Shown here one piece after another: positions 26,132 through 34,558 of a DNA stretch of 64,000 nucleotides. The position numbers and the translations under genes are program-made. The number at the start of each line of letters is the position of its first letter. Position 1 is the first letter of the stretch. Where the stretch lies: NCBI GenBank assembly GCA_035295125.1, contig DATGJP010000078.1, positions 124,001 through 188,000 of the forward strand. The letters run 5' to 3'. The DNA comes from JAICMB01 sp035295125. Its GTDB lineage: Bacteria > Acidobacteriota > Terriglobia > Bryobacterales > Bryobacteraceae. The notes under the pieces were generated by a model. It was not told where the DNA came from. It saw only the letters and a list, made by a program, of their open reading frames with translations, and ran no database searches.

Positions 26132-27979
26132 ATGACTGTAGAGACCCTGCCATCACCGCGCTCGGGCGCGGTCGAAACTCAAATTGTTCCGGAGGCTAGC
26201 GGCGTTGAGGCGCCGGGCAAGCTGTTGGGAGGCGTCTTCGCGGTCTCGGTGGTTGGGCTGTTCATGTGCCTGATCGTGAATCGTTATCTCCCGATCCAAG
26301 AGGGCTGGTTCAGTTACTACGCGCAGCTAATGCATGCGGGGAAGCTGCCATACCGCGACTTTTACTTCTTTACGCAGCCCATTTCATTGGGGATCTCCTG
26401 GTTGGTTTACAGCATCAGCGACAAGATGATCTGGATGCGTTATTACGGGCTGGTTGAGCGCTTGTGCCTCACCGCGGCTCTCTACTATCTCATCTCCCGA
26501 AGATTCTCTGCCAAGGCATCCTTCTGGGCTACGGTTGTTCCGATACTTGTCTTTCTCTCGTATCGCTCCGAGGCTTTCTTCACATATCTCGTAACCTGTT
26601 GCCTGTTTTTCGTGCTGAGCCTGATCTGTCTTCTGTTGGCGCATCTGAAACCGGAGCGCGAGAGCGCATTGCTGCTGCTCGCCGGCGTGTTGTCGTCGCT
26701 AGCCTTTTTCTCGAAACAATCGAACGGTCTCATCGCCTGTGCGGTTATATTCTTCCTTGCGGCGGCCATGAGCCGTTCAATTCCCGATGCGGTTCGTCGC
26801 CTGCTTCTTTCCTGCGCCGGCTGGGCAATTCCTGCCGCGGCGGTCGTGTGGTGGCTAATGTACCATCGCATCTTTCGTCTTTACCTGCAGCAGGTGTTCT
26901 TCGGCGCCTCGGCCTCAAAGGGAGGTGTTTGGGCGATTCTCTTCTCCTTTCTTGTCCGTGCAACGACTCCCTTTACTCTGGTCACCCTGCTACTCTTCAC
27001 GGCCTATATCGGATGGAAACTGCGCAAACGCTCATTTCGGCTCGACCCGTTCGCAGACGACTCCGATTCGGGCCCCAGGCTTCTCGTGGATGCCGCCGTG
27101 AGCGCGGCGTGCGTTCTGATTACCTATTTCCTGCCGCTTCCCTTTGGCTCAGGTCTCCTCATTCGAGAGTTCTTCTTGTGGATAGTTCGTTTGCTGTTCT
27201 GGTTCGGACTGGCGGCATTCCTCGTGTGTCTCGTGCAATTGTTCCGCAGGCGTTTTCAGCGTGATCCTTTCGTGCCCATCTTCGTCATCGGCGCCTTTAG
27301 TTGGGCGTATGGCTGCGGCCTCTCGTACCTGGTGGAACAACAGGCAATACTTTTTGTGTTCAGTGGAGTATTGGCGATGTCCTTTGACATGCTCAAAGCG
27401 CCGAAAGTCCACTTGAAACGCGATGTCGTGGCAATTTGTGCGTGCCTGTTGTGCCTGGTGTGCTGGCAAAAATTCGCAATCGCCTTTGATTGGACCGCCT
27501 GGCAAGAAGGCATTGCGGAAACGACCCGAGCCAGCCACTGGCCGCGCCTGGCGGGCTATCGAACAGATGCCGCGGTTATGGCAAACATTGATTCCGTGCT
27601 GGATGTCATCGGCCACGCGTCTCAACCGGGCGACGCAGTCTTTACTTTTCCGTTCATGCCGATATTCAATTACGTGACGAATCGGCCACAGCCAACATTT
27701 GCCCCCGTGCATTACTGGGACGTCTGCCCCGACGCAGTTGCTGAAGCCGATTCCCGACGGGTGCTCGATGCCAAGCCGAAAGTGATCGTGTTTATGGGCT
27801 TTGAGGAAGATCTCTGGAGTCTTCACGAGGGTGCTTTCAGGGGTGGCCGTCGCAGTGGCCAGCGCGCCATTCAACAGGCGATCGATGATCTCGTGCGGTC
27901 TGGGGATTATGTGCACATCCGAAGCTGGAACGGCCCCTTTTATGAGGTTCCGGTACATGTTTGGGCCAGGCGCAAATAA
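26132..27979 (+). CDS. Polytopic GT-C-type (ArnT/PMT-like) membrane protein
   Basis: A 615-residue membrane protein with roughly ten to twelve hydrophobic segments up to about residue 440 and a C-terminal soluble domain. The first extracytoplasmic loop carries PIQEGWFSYYAQLMHAGKLPYRDFYFFTQP, the acidic-residue and GxxPYxDF pattern of GT39/GT83-like lipid-linked glycosyltransferases. No enzymatic specificity can be assigned. ATG 26132 directly abuts the TAG of the ThDP gene, and the methyltransferase follows with its ribosome site right after this stop. The three genes therefore form one operon. Confidence 0.75.
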   Translation: MTVETLPSPRSGAVETQIVPEASGVEAPGKLLGGVFAVSVVGLFMCLIVNRYLPIQEGWFSYYAQLMHAGKLPYRDFYFFTQPISLGISWLVYSISDKMIWMRYYGLVERLCLTAALYYLISRRFSAKASFWATVVPILVFLSYRSEAFFTYLVTCCLFFVLSLICLLLAHLKPERESALLLLAGVLSSLAFFSKQSNGLIACAVIFFLAAAMSRSIPDAVRRLLLSCAGWAIPAAAVVWWLMYHRIFRLYLQQVFFGASASKGGVWAILFSFLVRATTPFTLVTLLLFTAYIGWKLRKRSFRLDPFADDSDSGPRLLVDAAVSAACVLITYFLPLPFGSGLLIREFFLWIVRLLFWFGLAAFLVCLVQLFRRRFQRDPFVPIFVIGAFSWAYGCGLSYLVEQQAILFVFSGVLAMSFDMLKAPKVHLKRDVVAICACLLCLVCWQKFAIAFDWTAWQEGIAETTRASHWPRLAGYRTDAAVMANIDSVLDVIGHASQPGDAVFTFPFMPIFNYVTNRPQPTFAPVHYWDVCPDAVAEADSRRVLDAKPKVIVFMGFEEDLWSLHEGAFRGGRRSGQRAIQQAIDDLVRSGDYVHIRSWNGPFYEVPVHVWARRK

Positions 27980-27980
27980 G

Positions 27981-27985
27981 AGGAG
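27981..27985 (+). promoter_or_regulatory. Ribosome binding site deciding the methyltransferase start
   Basis: AGGAG lies seven bases before ATG 27993, immediately after the TAA of the membrane-protein gene at 27977-27979. It selects ATG 27993 over an upstream in-frame extension to 27801 that would overlap the preceding gene. Confidence 0.8.
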
Positions 27986-27992
27986 TAGTCAA

Positions 27993-29225
27993 ATGCAATC
28001 GCAGATTCTCGCCACGAAGGCGGAGACAACCGACGCAGTCAACAGACCATGCCCAATATGTGAGTGCGCTCAACGCCATCATCTGTCGGAGCACACATTT
28101 GTGTTGCCCGAGGGGCATCCTCTCGAAAGCGGCTATGCCGTCGTTATATGTGATTCCTGCGGCTTTGCTTATGCCGATACTGTCGCTAACCAGGCAGCAC
28201 ACGACCGGTTTTATGCCCATCTGTCGAAGTATGAGGATCAGGTAACATCCACCGGCGGCGGCTATACGACGTGGGATGAACAGCGGTTGAGAGATGCCGC
28301 TCTGGTGATCAGCCGGTCCATTCCAACCACCGCGCGTATTCTCGACATCGGTTGCGCCAACGGAGGCCTGCTCGTAGAATTACGCCGCCTCGGCCACAAA
28401 GAGGTTTTTGGGATGGACCCTTCGGCGCTTTGTGTCCGTCACACGATTGCGAAGGAGATCCGTGCGTGGGTGGGTTCTCTCTCGGCGATTGCCAGCGGCA
28501 TGGGAGCGTTTGACTGTGTCATCCTTAGCCATGTTTTGGAGCACGTCCATGATCTTGCGGGCGCTCTGAAATCTGTTGGTAGTTTGTTGGAACCCGATGG
28601 CATCGTCTATGCCGAGGTTCCCGATGCCAGCCGCTACCACGATTTTCTGTATTCGCCGTTCCAGGATTTCAACACGGAGCACATCAACCACTTCTCGCCG
28701 CTTTGTCTGAGCAACCTCTTTCAAGTTCACGGTTTCCGGCAGAAGAATGGTGGCATAAAGGACATTGCCAGTTCCGAAGACAGTCTGACGCCAGCGCTCT
28801 ATGGGGTGTTCGAAAAAGCGGACATGAGCGATCCGAAACTTCAACGGGACGAGGCATTACATGAAGCGCTCACGGTGTATGTCGAGCGGTCGCGTGCGAT
28901 GCTCACGCGAATCGACAGACGACTTCGTCAACAGCTTCATGAACAACAGCCCGTAATTGTCTGGGGCACCGGCCAACTCACGATGAAGCTTCTCAGCGAC
29001 ACCGTATTAAAGGACCAGCCAATCACCGCATTCGTCGACAAGAACCCCGTGAACCACGGCAGGATCTTGCGGCGAATTGCAATTGTGTCCCCGGAAGAGA
29101 TTGCCCGTCAAAATTCCGAGGCTCCGATCGTAGTCGCTTCTTTACTCCACGGAAAATCCATCGAGCGGGATATTCGAGGGCAGTACGGACTCAGGAATCC
29201 GTTAGTGTCCCTGAGTCTTCAGTGA
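27993..29225 (+). CDS. SAM-dependent methyltransferase with sugar C-methyltransferase architecture
   Basis: A 410-residue protein with three parts. An N-terminal zinc-ribbon-like module has C20-P-I-C23 and C53-D-S-C56. A class I methyltransferase core begins ILDIGCANGG (116-125) and includes VILSHVLEHVHDL. A C-terminal Rossmann-like part (VIVWGTGQLTMKLL, then TAFVDKNP) follows. This Methyltransf_13 / core / Methyltransf_14 order is that of TylC3- and NovU-like enzymes, which C-methylate keto-deoxysugar nucleotides. Together with the CDP-sugar genes it suggests a C-methylated sugar. The end overlaps the convergent NeuB-family gene by seven bases. Confidence 0.85.
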   Translation: MQSQILATKAETTDAVNRPCPICECAQRHHLSEHTFVLPEGHPLESGYAVVICDSCGFAYADTVANQAAHDRFYAHLSKYEDQVTSTGGGYTTWDEQRLRDAALVISRSIPTTARILDIGCANGGLLVELRRLGHKEVFGMDPSALCVRHTIAKEIRAWVGSLSAIASGMGAFDCVILSHVLEHVHDLAGALKSVGSLLEPDGIVYAEVPDASRYHDFLYSPFQDFNTEHINHFSPLCLSNLFQVHGFRQKNGGIKDIASSEDSLTPALYGVFEKADMSDPKLQRDEALHEALTVYVERSRAMLTRIDRRLRQQLHEQQPVIVWGTGQLTMKLLSDTVLKDQPITAFVDKNPVNHGRILRRIAIVSPEEIARQNSEAPIVVASLLHGKSIERDIRGQYGLRNPLVSLSLQ

Positions 29226-30466
29226 ACGCGTACCTTAACACCCGCTTCTTCGTTCACCGTCGTATTTGATTCGAGCGCCTTTGCCATCGAGGCCAGTGAA
29301 CTCGTCGTGTCGGCAGGGGGCTGTGGGTCGATACCGCGGTTGTATATTATCGACCTCAGATCTTCGCTCTGCATATGCGGACCGTCGATCATATCCAGAA
29401 GAATCGGTTGGTCCGGCTCGCAGTCTTTCACGAGCATCTCCCCATGCATCAGCTCGCGGCACGAGAGCTGCCCCTTCAACAGCGGTATCGCAAGATAAAA
29501 CGCATCTTCGGTGAGCGGCTCACCCGCCTTGAGCGGCCGTTTTGCATACAATCCGCGGACGAGCGAGTCGAGGTACCGAATCTCCTTCTCGGGCGGAATC
29601 CGGCGCTGTGTACCCGGCGCTCCACACAACAAACGCGCGTGATGCCACGCCTTAAACCAGGCATCAATCTGGTGCGGCAGCGAACAGTAGGGCGATACCG
29701 GCGCGCCGTCCATCTGTATATCGATGTGCCGTTCGAATGTTCTTGCGCCTTTAGCGTAGGCCACCAGGATCGAGTCTTTCCAGTCCTGGTGCTCATGTGT
29801 CGAGAAGCCGATCACGTTATCCGGGTAACGATCGCGCAGGAAATCAATCTGATTCAGTTCGAGCTCGCTGTTTTCGCTCGGGTAGATCGAAACGCAGTGG
29901 TTGATCGCCAGGGGGATACTACGATTCGCGAAGAAGGTCACCATGTCGTCAATGTCCTTCTGCGACGACCCGCCGGTGGACACGATTACCGGTTTGCGCA
30001 TCACCGCAATCTTCTCGAGGAGTAGCCAGTCGTTGATATCGGAACTGGCAATCTTGATGATTGGGATATCCAGTTCCTCGCAAAGGTCGACCGAACGCTC
30101 ATCGAAGGGCGTGGCCATCGGAATACAGCCGCCCTGCACAATGGCGTCCACCAGGGTTGCGAACTGCTCCTTCTTCAAGGCGGTTGTCAGAGTCTTATTG
30201 ATATACCGGATGTCGGTTCGGTCCCGGTAATCCCGGTGGACGAACGAATCGACGTCGCGAAACTGCAACTTAATAGCAGCACGGACGTTGTTGAACCTTA
30301 CCATGCGGCAATGCTCGGCAATGATGCGGAGCCCCCGATCCACCCGTCCGAGGTGATTGTTCGCCAACTCCAGGACGAAAAGATCTCCAAAGAGGGTGTG
30401 CGCGGCTGAAATCAGCGATTCTGCCGGATTGCGGAATACGCGAAGCCGGCGCAGGTTCGTGGCCAT
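29219..30466 (-). CDS. NeuB-family sialic-acid-synthase-like protein
   Basis: A 415-residue protein of the N-acetylneuraminate synthase family, which condenses phosphoenolpyruvate with an N-acylated hexosamine. The TIM barrel shows LELANNHLG near the start, IPMATPFDERSVDL, IIKIASSDI, KPVIVSTGGSS, NHCVSIYPS and IGFSTHEH. A C-terminal SAF-type antifreeze-like segment follows (RGLYAKRPLKAGEPLTEDAF). About 30 residues precede the usual first strand. It is longer than classic NeuB (about 345), with an unconserved Ser/Thr-rich tail. No NeuA or NeuC is visible nearby, so a role in nonulosonate synthesis is uncertain. It lies opposite to its neighbours. Confidence 0.85.
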   Translation of the reverse strand: MATNLRRLRVFRNPAESLISAAHTLFGDLFVLELANNHLGRVDRGLRIIAEHCRMVRFNNVRAAIKLQFRDVDSFVHRDYRDRTDIRYINKTLTTALKKEQFATLVDAIVQGGCIPMATPFDERSVDLCEELDIPIIKIASSDINDWLLLEKIAVMRKPVIVSTGGSSQKDIDDMVTFFANRSIPLAINHCVSIYPSENSELELNQIDFLRDRYPDNVIGFSTHEHQDWKDSILVAYAKGARTFERHIDIQMDGAPVSPYCSLPHQIDAWFKAWHHARLLCGAPGTQRRIPPEKEIRYLDSLVRGLYAKRPLKAGEPLTEDAFYLAIPLLKGQLSCRELMHGEMLVKDCEPDQPILLDMIDGPHMQSEDLRSIIYNRGIDPQPPADTTSSLASMAKALESNTTVNEEAGVKVRVH

Positions 30467-30603
30467 AAGAGCTCTCCCGGGAGCGAAGTTCTTTTACCGG
30501 CGTGATATCCGGCTCTTATGTATCGGTCGGGCGGCCGCAACTCTTTACGACCGTATCTGTTAGCGGTAAAGAAATAGTCTGAAACTGCCGATCTGTTCTC
30601 AGA

Positions 30604-31446
30604 ATGGCGCAACTGGCCCAGCAACCTATCCATACTCTTTCCGTGGTCGCTCTCTTCTACAACGAGGAGGCCAGCGTCGAACAAGTGATTCGCGAGGCTC
30701 ACGCAGTGCTCCGAGGCATCGGCGAGGACTTCGAAATTGTCGCCATTCAAAACGGCTCCACCGATCGAACTCCGGAAATCCTTTCACGGCTTTGCACTGA
30801 GCTTCCGGAACTCCGCGTTCTGGCGATTCCGGTAAACCGCGGCGCAGGCTACGGAGCGGTCCGAGGATGGCGCGACGCCAGAGCGCGGTATGTTATCGGC
30901 GTTTCCGGCGATGGACAGGTCGACCTGCAGGCGATCCCCCGAATGTACGAACTTATGCTCGCAACGGGCGCCGATCTGGCTTATGGGCGCCGCACCAGCC
31001 GGCCTGATGGTAGGAAAAGGGCCGTCATATCCTTTGCCTATAACCTGCTCGTCCGCTTGCTGTTTGGTATTCGCTCCCAAGACATGAACGGGCTGCCGAA
31101 AATACTGACCGAACGAGCCCTGTCCGGAATGCAGCTTCAAAGTGAAGACCACTTTCTGGAATGCGAAATGATGCTGAAAGCCCAGAAGATGGGGCTGGCG
31201 ATGTGTTCAGTGGACGTGGAGTTCCGAAAACGTAAAGGTGGACGCTCGTCCGTGAATTGGAAGGATTGTGTCGACTACCTCGAGCATCTCGCCTGTATCC
31301 GGCTGGGCATTAACGATCAGTGGGGAATGAGAGACGTTCCCCGGCTTTCGCGGCGCGCCAGGTGGGTTCATTGTCCCAATGGGGTAGAAGATCTGGCTGA
31401 GATTCGAACCGGTCAGGCTGTTACCGCCAATCTTCCGCGCGCCTAA
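30604..31446 (+). CDS. Family 2 glycosyltransferase (DPM-like)
   Basis: A 280-residue cytosolic or membrane-associated GT2 enzyme. The N-terminus has SVVALFYNEEASVEQVI, IVAIQNGSTDRT and NRGAGYGAVRGW. The metal-site region is GVSGDGQVDL (D103), and AYGRRTSRPDG follows. The DxD position reads SGDGQ instead of the usual DADGQ, so the first Asp is lost; this may affect metal use. The acceptor region resembles dolichol- or polyprenyl-phosphate hexosyltransferases, though no C-terminal membrane helices are present. A 59-base gap separates it from a large membrane protein, so it probably shares its transcript. Confidence 0.85.
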   Translation: MAQLAQQPIHTLSVVALFYNEEASVEQVIREAHAVLRGIGEDFEIVAIQNGSTDRTPEILSRLCTELPELRVLAIPVNRGAGYGAVRGWRDARARYVIGVSGDGQVDLQAIPRMYELMLATGADLAYGRRTSRPDGRKRAVISFAYNLLVRLLFGIRSQDMNGLPKILTERALSGMQLQSEDHFLECEMMLKAQKMGLAMCSVDVEFRKRKGGRSSVNWKDCVDYLEHLACIRLGINDQWGMRDVPRLSRRARWVHCPNGVEDLAEIRTGQAVTANLPRA

Positions 31447-31505
31447 AGGTCACTCTCGAAGGGCCGATCTTCCCAATTGGAGCCACTTCGCGAAGTGCAC
31501 TCACA

Positions 31506-33605
31506 GTGTCATTCAGCAATTACACACTCATCGATCTAGCCCGGGTCTCGGCAGGCTTCGGGCTGTTTGCCTTATTTGCACTCCTGCCAGGCTACGTGAT
31601 CGGATGGCTCTCAAATATCCTGTCTTTCCGGGAACGGCCATTTCGCGAGAAAGTCCTGCTGGCGCTGGCTGGTTCCGCTGCCGTGTCTCCTTTGCTGGTA
31701 TATCTCGCCGGCCGTATGGGTGGGTTCGCTGTTATTTGGGCGATCTTCGCGATGCTTGCCGTAGCGGGCATGGCTCTCATCGTTCTCGATCTCAGCCGCG
31801 AGAAACGGCCGTTCTCGGGCACTCGTTTGCCGATGCTGGCGGCACTCGGATGGATCGTGGTCGCACTCATCGCCATGGTCGACTTCGGATGGAAAGATCG
31901 ACTCTACGTGAGTTACACCGGGTTTGATCTGTCGGTTCGGACGGAGTTTACCGACGCAATCGCCCGCACTGGAGTCACACCGGCCAACCCGTTCTTTTTC
32001 CCCGGGCACCCCGTGCCCCTGCGCTATCACTACTTCTGGTTCTTGCCGTGCGCACTGGTGGAGAACATCAGCGGTGGATGGGTTGGTCCGAGCGACGCGA
32101 TCATTGCCGCTTCCATATGGGGTGGCTTTGCACTGTTCGCTTTGCTGACCCTTTACGTGTGGCGATTCCGCCAGGTGGACGGACCGCCCTCTTCGCGGCG
32201 GTCCTGGGTTGCTATGGCGCTGGTATGGGTGATGGGCCTCGATATTATTCCGGTGCTTCTTTACATCCCTCTCGGGTACATCTGCTTCACGCCGGATTCC
32301 TGGAACAATGAGGTCGCAGGCTGGTTTCATTCGCTATTGTCGGCGCCCCATCATGTTGCGGCGGCGGTTGCCTGCCTCACGGCTTTCCTGGCGTTGTGGA
32401 CGAGCGAGGGGCAATCACGCGGCACACAGATCGGCTCAATGATTGTTGCCGGTATGGGCTTCGCCTGTTCGGCGGGGCTGTCCATCTATGTGTCGCTGGT
32501 TTTCGCGGCCAGCATGTTTGTTCTGGCCGTAATCACGATCTGGAAGCGATGGTGGCCCGATACTATACGCATTGCGTGCGCGAGCGCTCTCGCAGTGGTT
32601 TTCGCCCTGCCTTATCTCGTCGTATTGATGGCTTCTCACGGACGTGGAGGCAGTGATCACGTGATTTCGCCTACGATCCGGGAGTTCTACCCCGTGCAAT
32701 GGCTCCTCCACGACGGCCTCAACGTGGGTTGGCCCGCAATCGCCGCGGTGAACGCCTTGCTCTTACCCCTAAACTACGCCTTCGAATTGGGTCTTTTCCT
32801 ACTCGTGGCCGTGCTTCAGTTCATGAGATATTCGCGGCGTCGGACTCCACTCGGTCGCAAGGATTGGGCCGAAATCGTGTTGATCAGCGTTCCGGTCCTC
32901 ATATGCACGTTCTTTCGATCGAGTCTCGTCAACGGCAATGACCTGGGTTGGCGCGGTTTCCTGGTCGCGCAGTTCGTGCTGATCCTCTGGGCGATCGATT
33001 ACGTCAGGTTGGCGTTTCGGAAATCATTCAAACTGCGGCGTATCCGGCGCTGGATCTCCGTGTCCGTGTGGATCGGATTGGCGGGCACGGGGTATGCGTT
33101 CGTGGTGAGCCGCGCCTATGTTCCTATGATCGATGCCGGACTGGTCCGCGCAACTCCTCGATTCCTGGGGTCGGACCATTCCATCGGCAGGCGCACGTTT
33201 GCGCTGCGTGAGACCTATAACTGGGTAAACCAACATTTCCCCCGCTCGGCCGTCGTTCTCATCAATCCGAACACCGATCACGATGTGCAGTACGGGCTCT
33301 ATGCCAAACGGCAGGGGGTTGCGACGGACTTCACTTGTGGGACTACTTTCGGCGGTTCCTTTGATACCTGCCGGCAGATGCTGTCCCTGATTCGCCCCGT
33401 CTTTAATGACCCGACGGCCGCCGATCGCATCGACCTCGACGCGCTGTGCCGCGACTACTCGGCCGGCCTGATCGTGGTCAAGGATAACGACCCTTCCTGG
33501 CGTAGTTCTCAAAGTTGGGTCTGGCGCCGAACGCCAGTCTACTCCAGCGAGTTTTCGAGAGTATTTGCGTGCAATGCGCCGGCGGCGCGTGCCGGTCTCA
33601 AGTGA
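31506..33605 (+). CDS. Large polytopic membrane protein, GT-C-like
   Basis: A 699-residue protein with about twelve to fourteen hydrophobic segments and a C-terminal extracytoplasmic domain of about 150 residues. A loop after the fourth segment reads RTEFTDAIARTGVTPANPFFFPG and LRYHYFWFLPCA, a pattern shared with uncharacterised GT-C-type glycosyltransferases of polysaccharide loci. I do not recognise a named family with confidence. Translation most likely begins at GTG 31506. The end overlaps the convergent flippase-like gene by 67 bases, which is unusually long for neighbouring genes here. Confidence 0.65.
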   Translation: MSFSNYTLIDLARVSAGFGLFALFALLPGYVIGWLSNILSFRERPFREKVLLALAGSAAVSPLLVYLAGRMGGFAVIWAIFAMLAVAGMALIVLDLSREKRPFSGTRLPMLAALGWIVVALIAMVDFGWKDRLYVSYTGFDLSVRTEFTDAIARTGVTPANPFFFPGHPVPLRYHYFWFLPCALVENISGGWVGPSDAIIAASIWGGFALFALLTLYVWRFRQVDGPPSSRRSWVAMALVWVMGLDIIPVLLYIPLGYICFTPDSWNNEVAGWFHSLLSAPHHVAAAVACLTAFLALWTSEGQSRGTQIGSMIVAGMGFACSAGLSIYVSLVFAASMFVLAVITIWKRWWPDTIRIACASALAVVFALPYLVVLMASHGRGGSDHVISPTIREFYPVQWLLHDGLNVGWPAIAAVNALLLPLNYAFELGLFLLVAVLQFMRYSRRRTPLGRKDWAEIVLISVPVLICTFFRSSLVNGNDLGWRGFLVAQFVLILWAIDYVRLAFRKSFKLRRIRRWISVSVWIGLAGTGYAFVVSRAYVPMIDAGLVRATPRFLGSDHSIGRRTFALRETYNWVNQHFPRSAVVLINPNTDHDVQYGLYAKRQGVATDFTCGTTFGGSFDTCRQMLSLIRPVFNDPTAADRIDLDALCRDYSAGLIVVKDNDPSWRSSQSWVWRRTPVYSSEFSRVFACNAPAARAGLK

Positions 33606-34552
33606 CGTCCGTTACTCTTTCCGGCGAGCCACAAGGCCGGAATGCCCCAGAGCAGGAAGATCAACACTCCGCTCGCCTGTAGGATCAGAACATACCCGAG
33701 TGCCTGGCCATGAGCCAGGCCCAACGGCTCCAGCACGGAGACGGCAACGAATTGAGAGAATCCGACGTTTCCTGGAGTAGCTGGAATTGCGCTGGAAAGC
33801 CCGAGAACCGCGAGCAGCAGGAAAGCGCTCCCTATCGAAATGGGCAGATCGAGCGCCCGGCCAACGATGGTCGTACCCAGAACATCGAGGATCCAGATCA
33901 ACGGCGTCAAGAGTCCGAAAGTTGAAGCCCGCTTCACGTTGTGCAACGCTCGCACACCACAGACAGCGTGCTCCGTCAGCCCGGCAAGACGTCCACGGAT
34001 TGCGGGCGGAGTCATTCCCACCAATCGCAGACACTGGGCCTCCAGACGCGGCAATAGTACGATTCCTAAAACGCCTACGCCGCTCGCCAGCGCAACGGTT
34101 CGGCTCGCCTGGACCATCCAGTGCGGAGCCTGGCCCATCGTGAGTAGTGCGAGCAGGGCGGCGAGCGCCAGCGCCGCCGCATCAAAAACCCGCTCCGTAA
34201 GCGTGGTCGCCAGAAGAAATGACTGGCTCAGCCCCGAGTTGCGCGCGACCATTGTGGATCGCACAAGCTCACCGGCGCGGGCGGGAAGCAAAGTGTTGGC
34301 CAGGTAGCCGCCGCTGGCAGCCCAGAAGACGGTCATATACTCCACGTCGGCCCTCGCGCTCAACAAAGAGCGCCAGCGCATCGCGCGCAAAGCCAATGAG
34401 GTGGTGCCCAACAGGAGGCCGATCGCAATCAGCCCCGGTTGCGCATGAAGGACTCCATCCAGGAACTGCCGCCAGTCCGTATGGCGCAGCGCCAGAAACA
34501 CGAAAAGGGGCGTCAGCAGCAGCGGAATCAACGAGCCCAGACGCCTGCCCAT
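33539..34552 (-). CDS. Flippase-like LPG-synthase-TM (AglD/UPF0104) membrane protein
   Basis: A 337-residue integral membrane protein with about eight helices and no soluble catalytic domain. The family markers are LRAMRWRSLLSA, NTLLPARAGELVRSTMVAR, TTLTERVFDAAAL and SSAIPATPGNVGFSQF. This is the transmembrane module of lysylphosphatidylglycerol synthases and AglD-like proteins, often found in polysaccharide loci and proposed to move lipids. It is the last gene of the rfbF-SDR-rfbH operon; its start is six bases after the rfbH stop. Function here is inferred to be lipid-carrier or glycolipid handling. Confidence 0.85.
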   Translation of the reverse strand: MGRRLGSLIPLLLTPLFVFLALRHTDWRQFLDGVLHAQPGLIAIGLLLGTTSLALRAMRWRSLLSARADVEYMTVFWAASGGYLANTLLPARAGELVRSTMVARNSGLSQSFLLATTLTERVFDAAALALAALLALLTMGQAPHWMVQASRTVALASGVGVLGIVLLPRLEAQCLRLVGMTPPAIRGRLAGLTEHAVCGVRALHNVKRASTFGLLTPLIWILDVLGTTIVGRALDLPISIGSAFLLLAVLGLSSAIPATPGNVGFSQFVAVSVLEPLGLAHGQALGYVLILQASGVLIFLLWGIPALWLAGKSNGRHLRPARAAGALHANTLENSLE

Positions 34553-34558
34553 GGGTCG

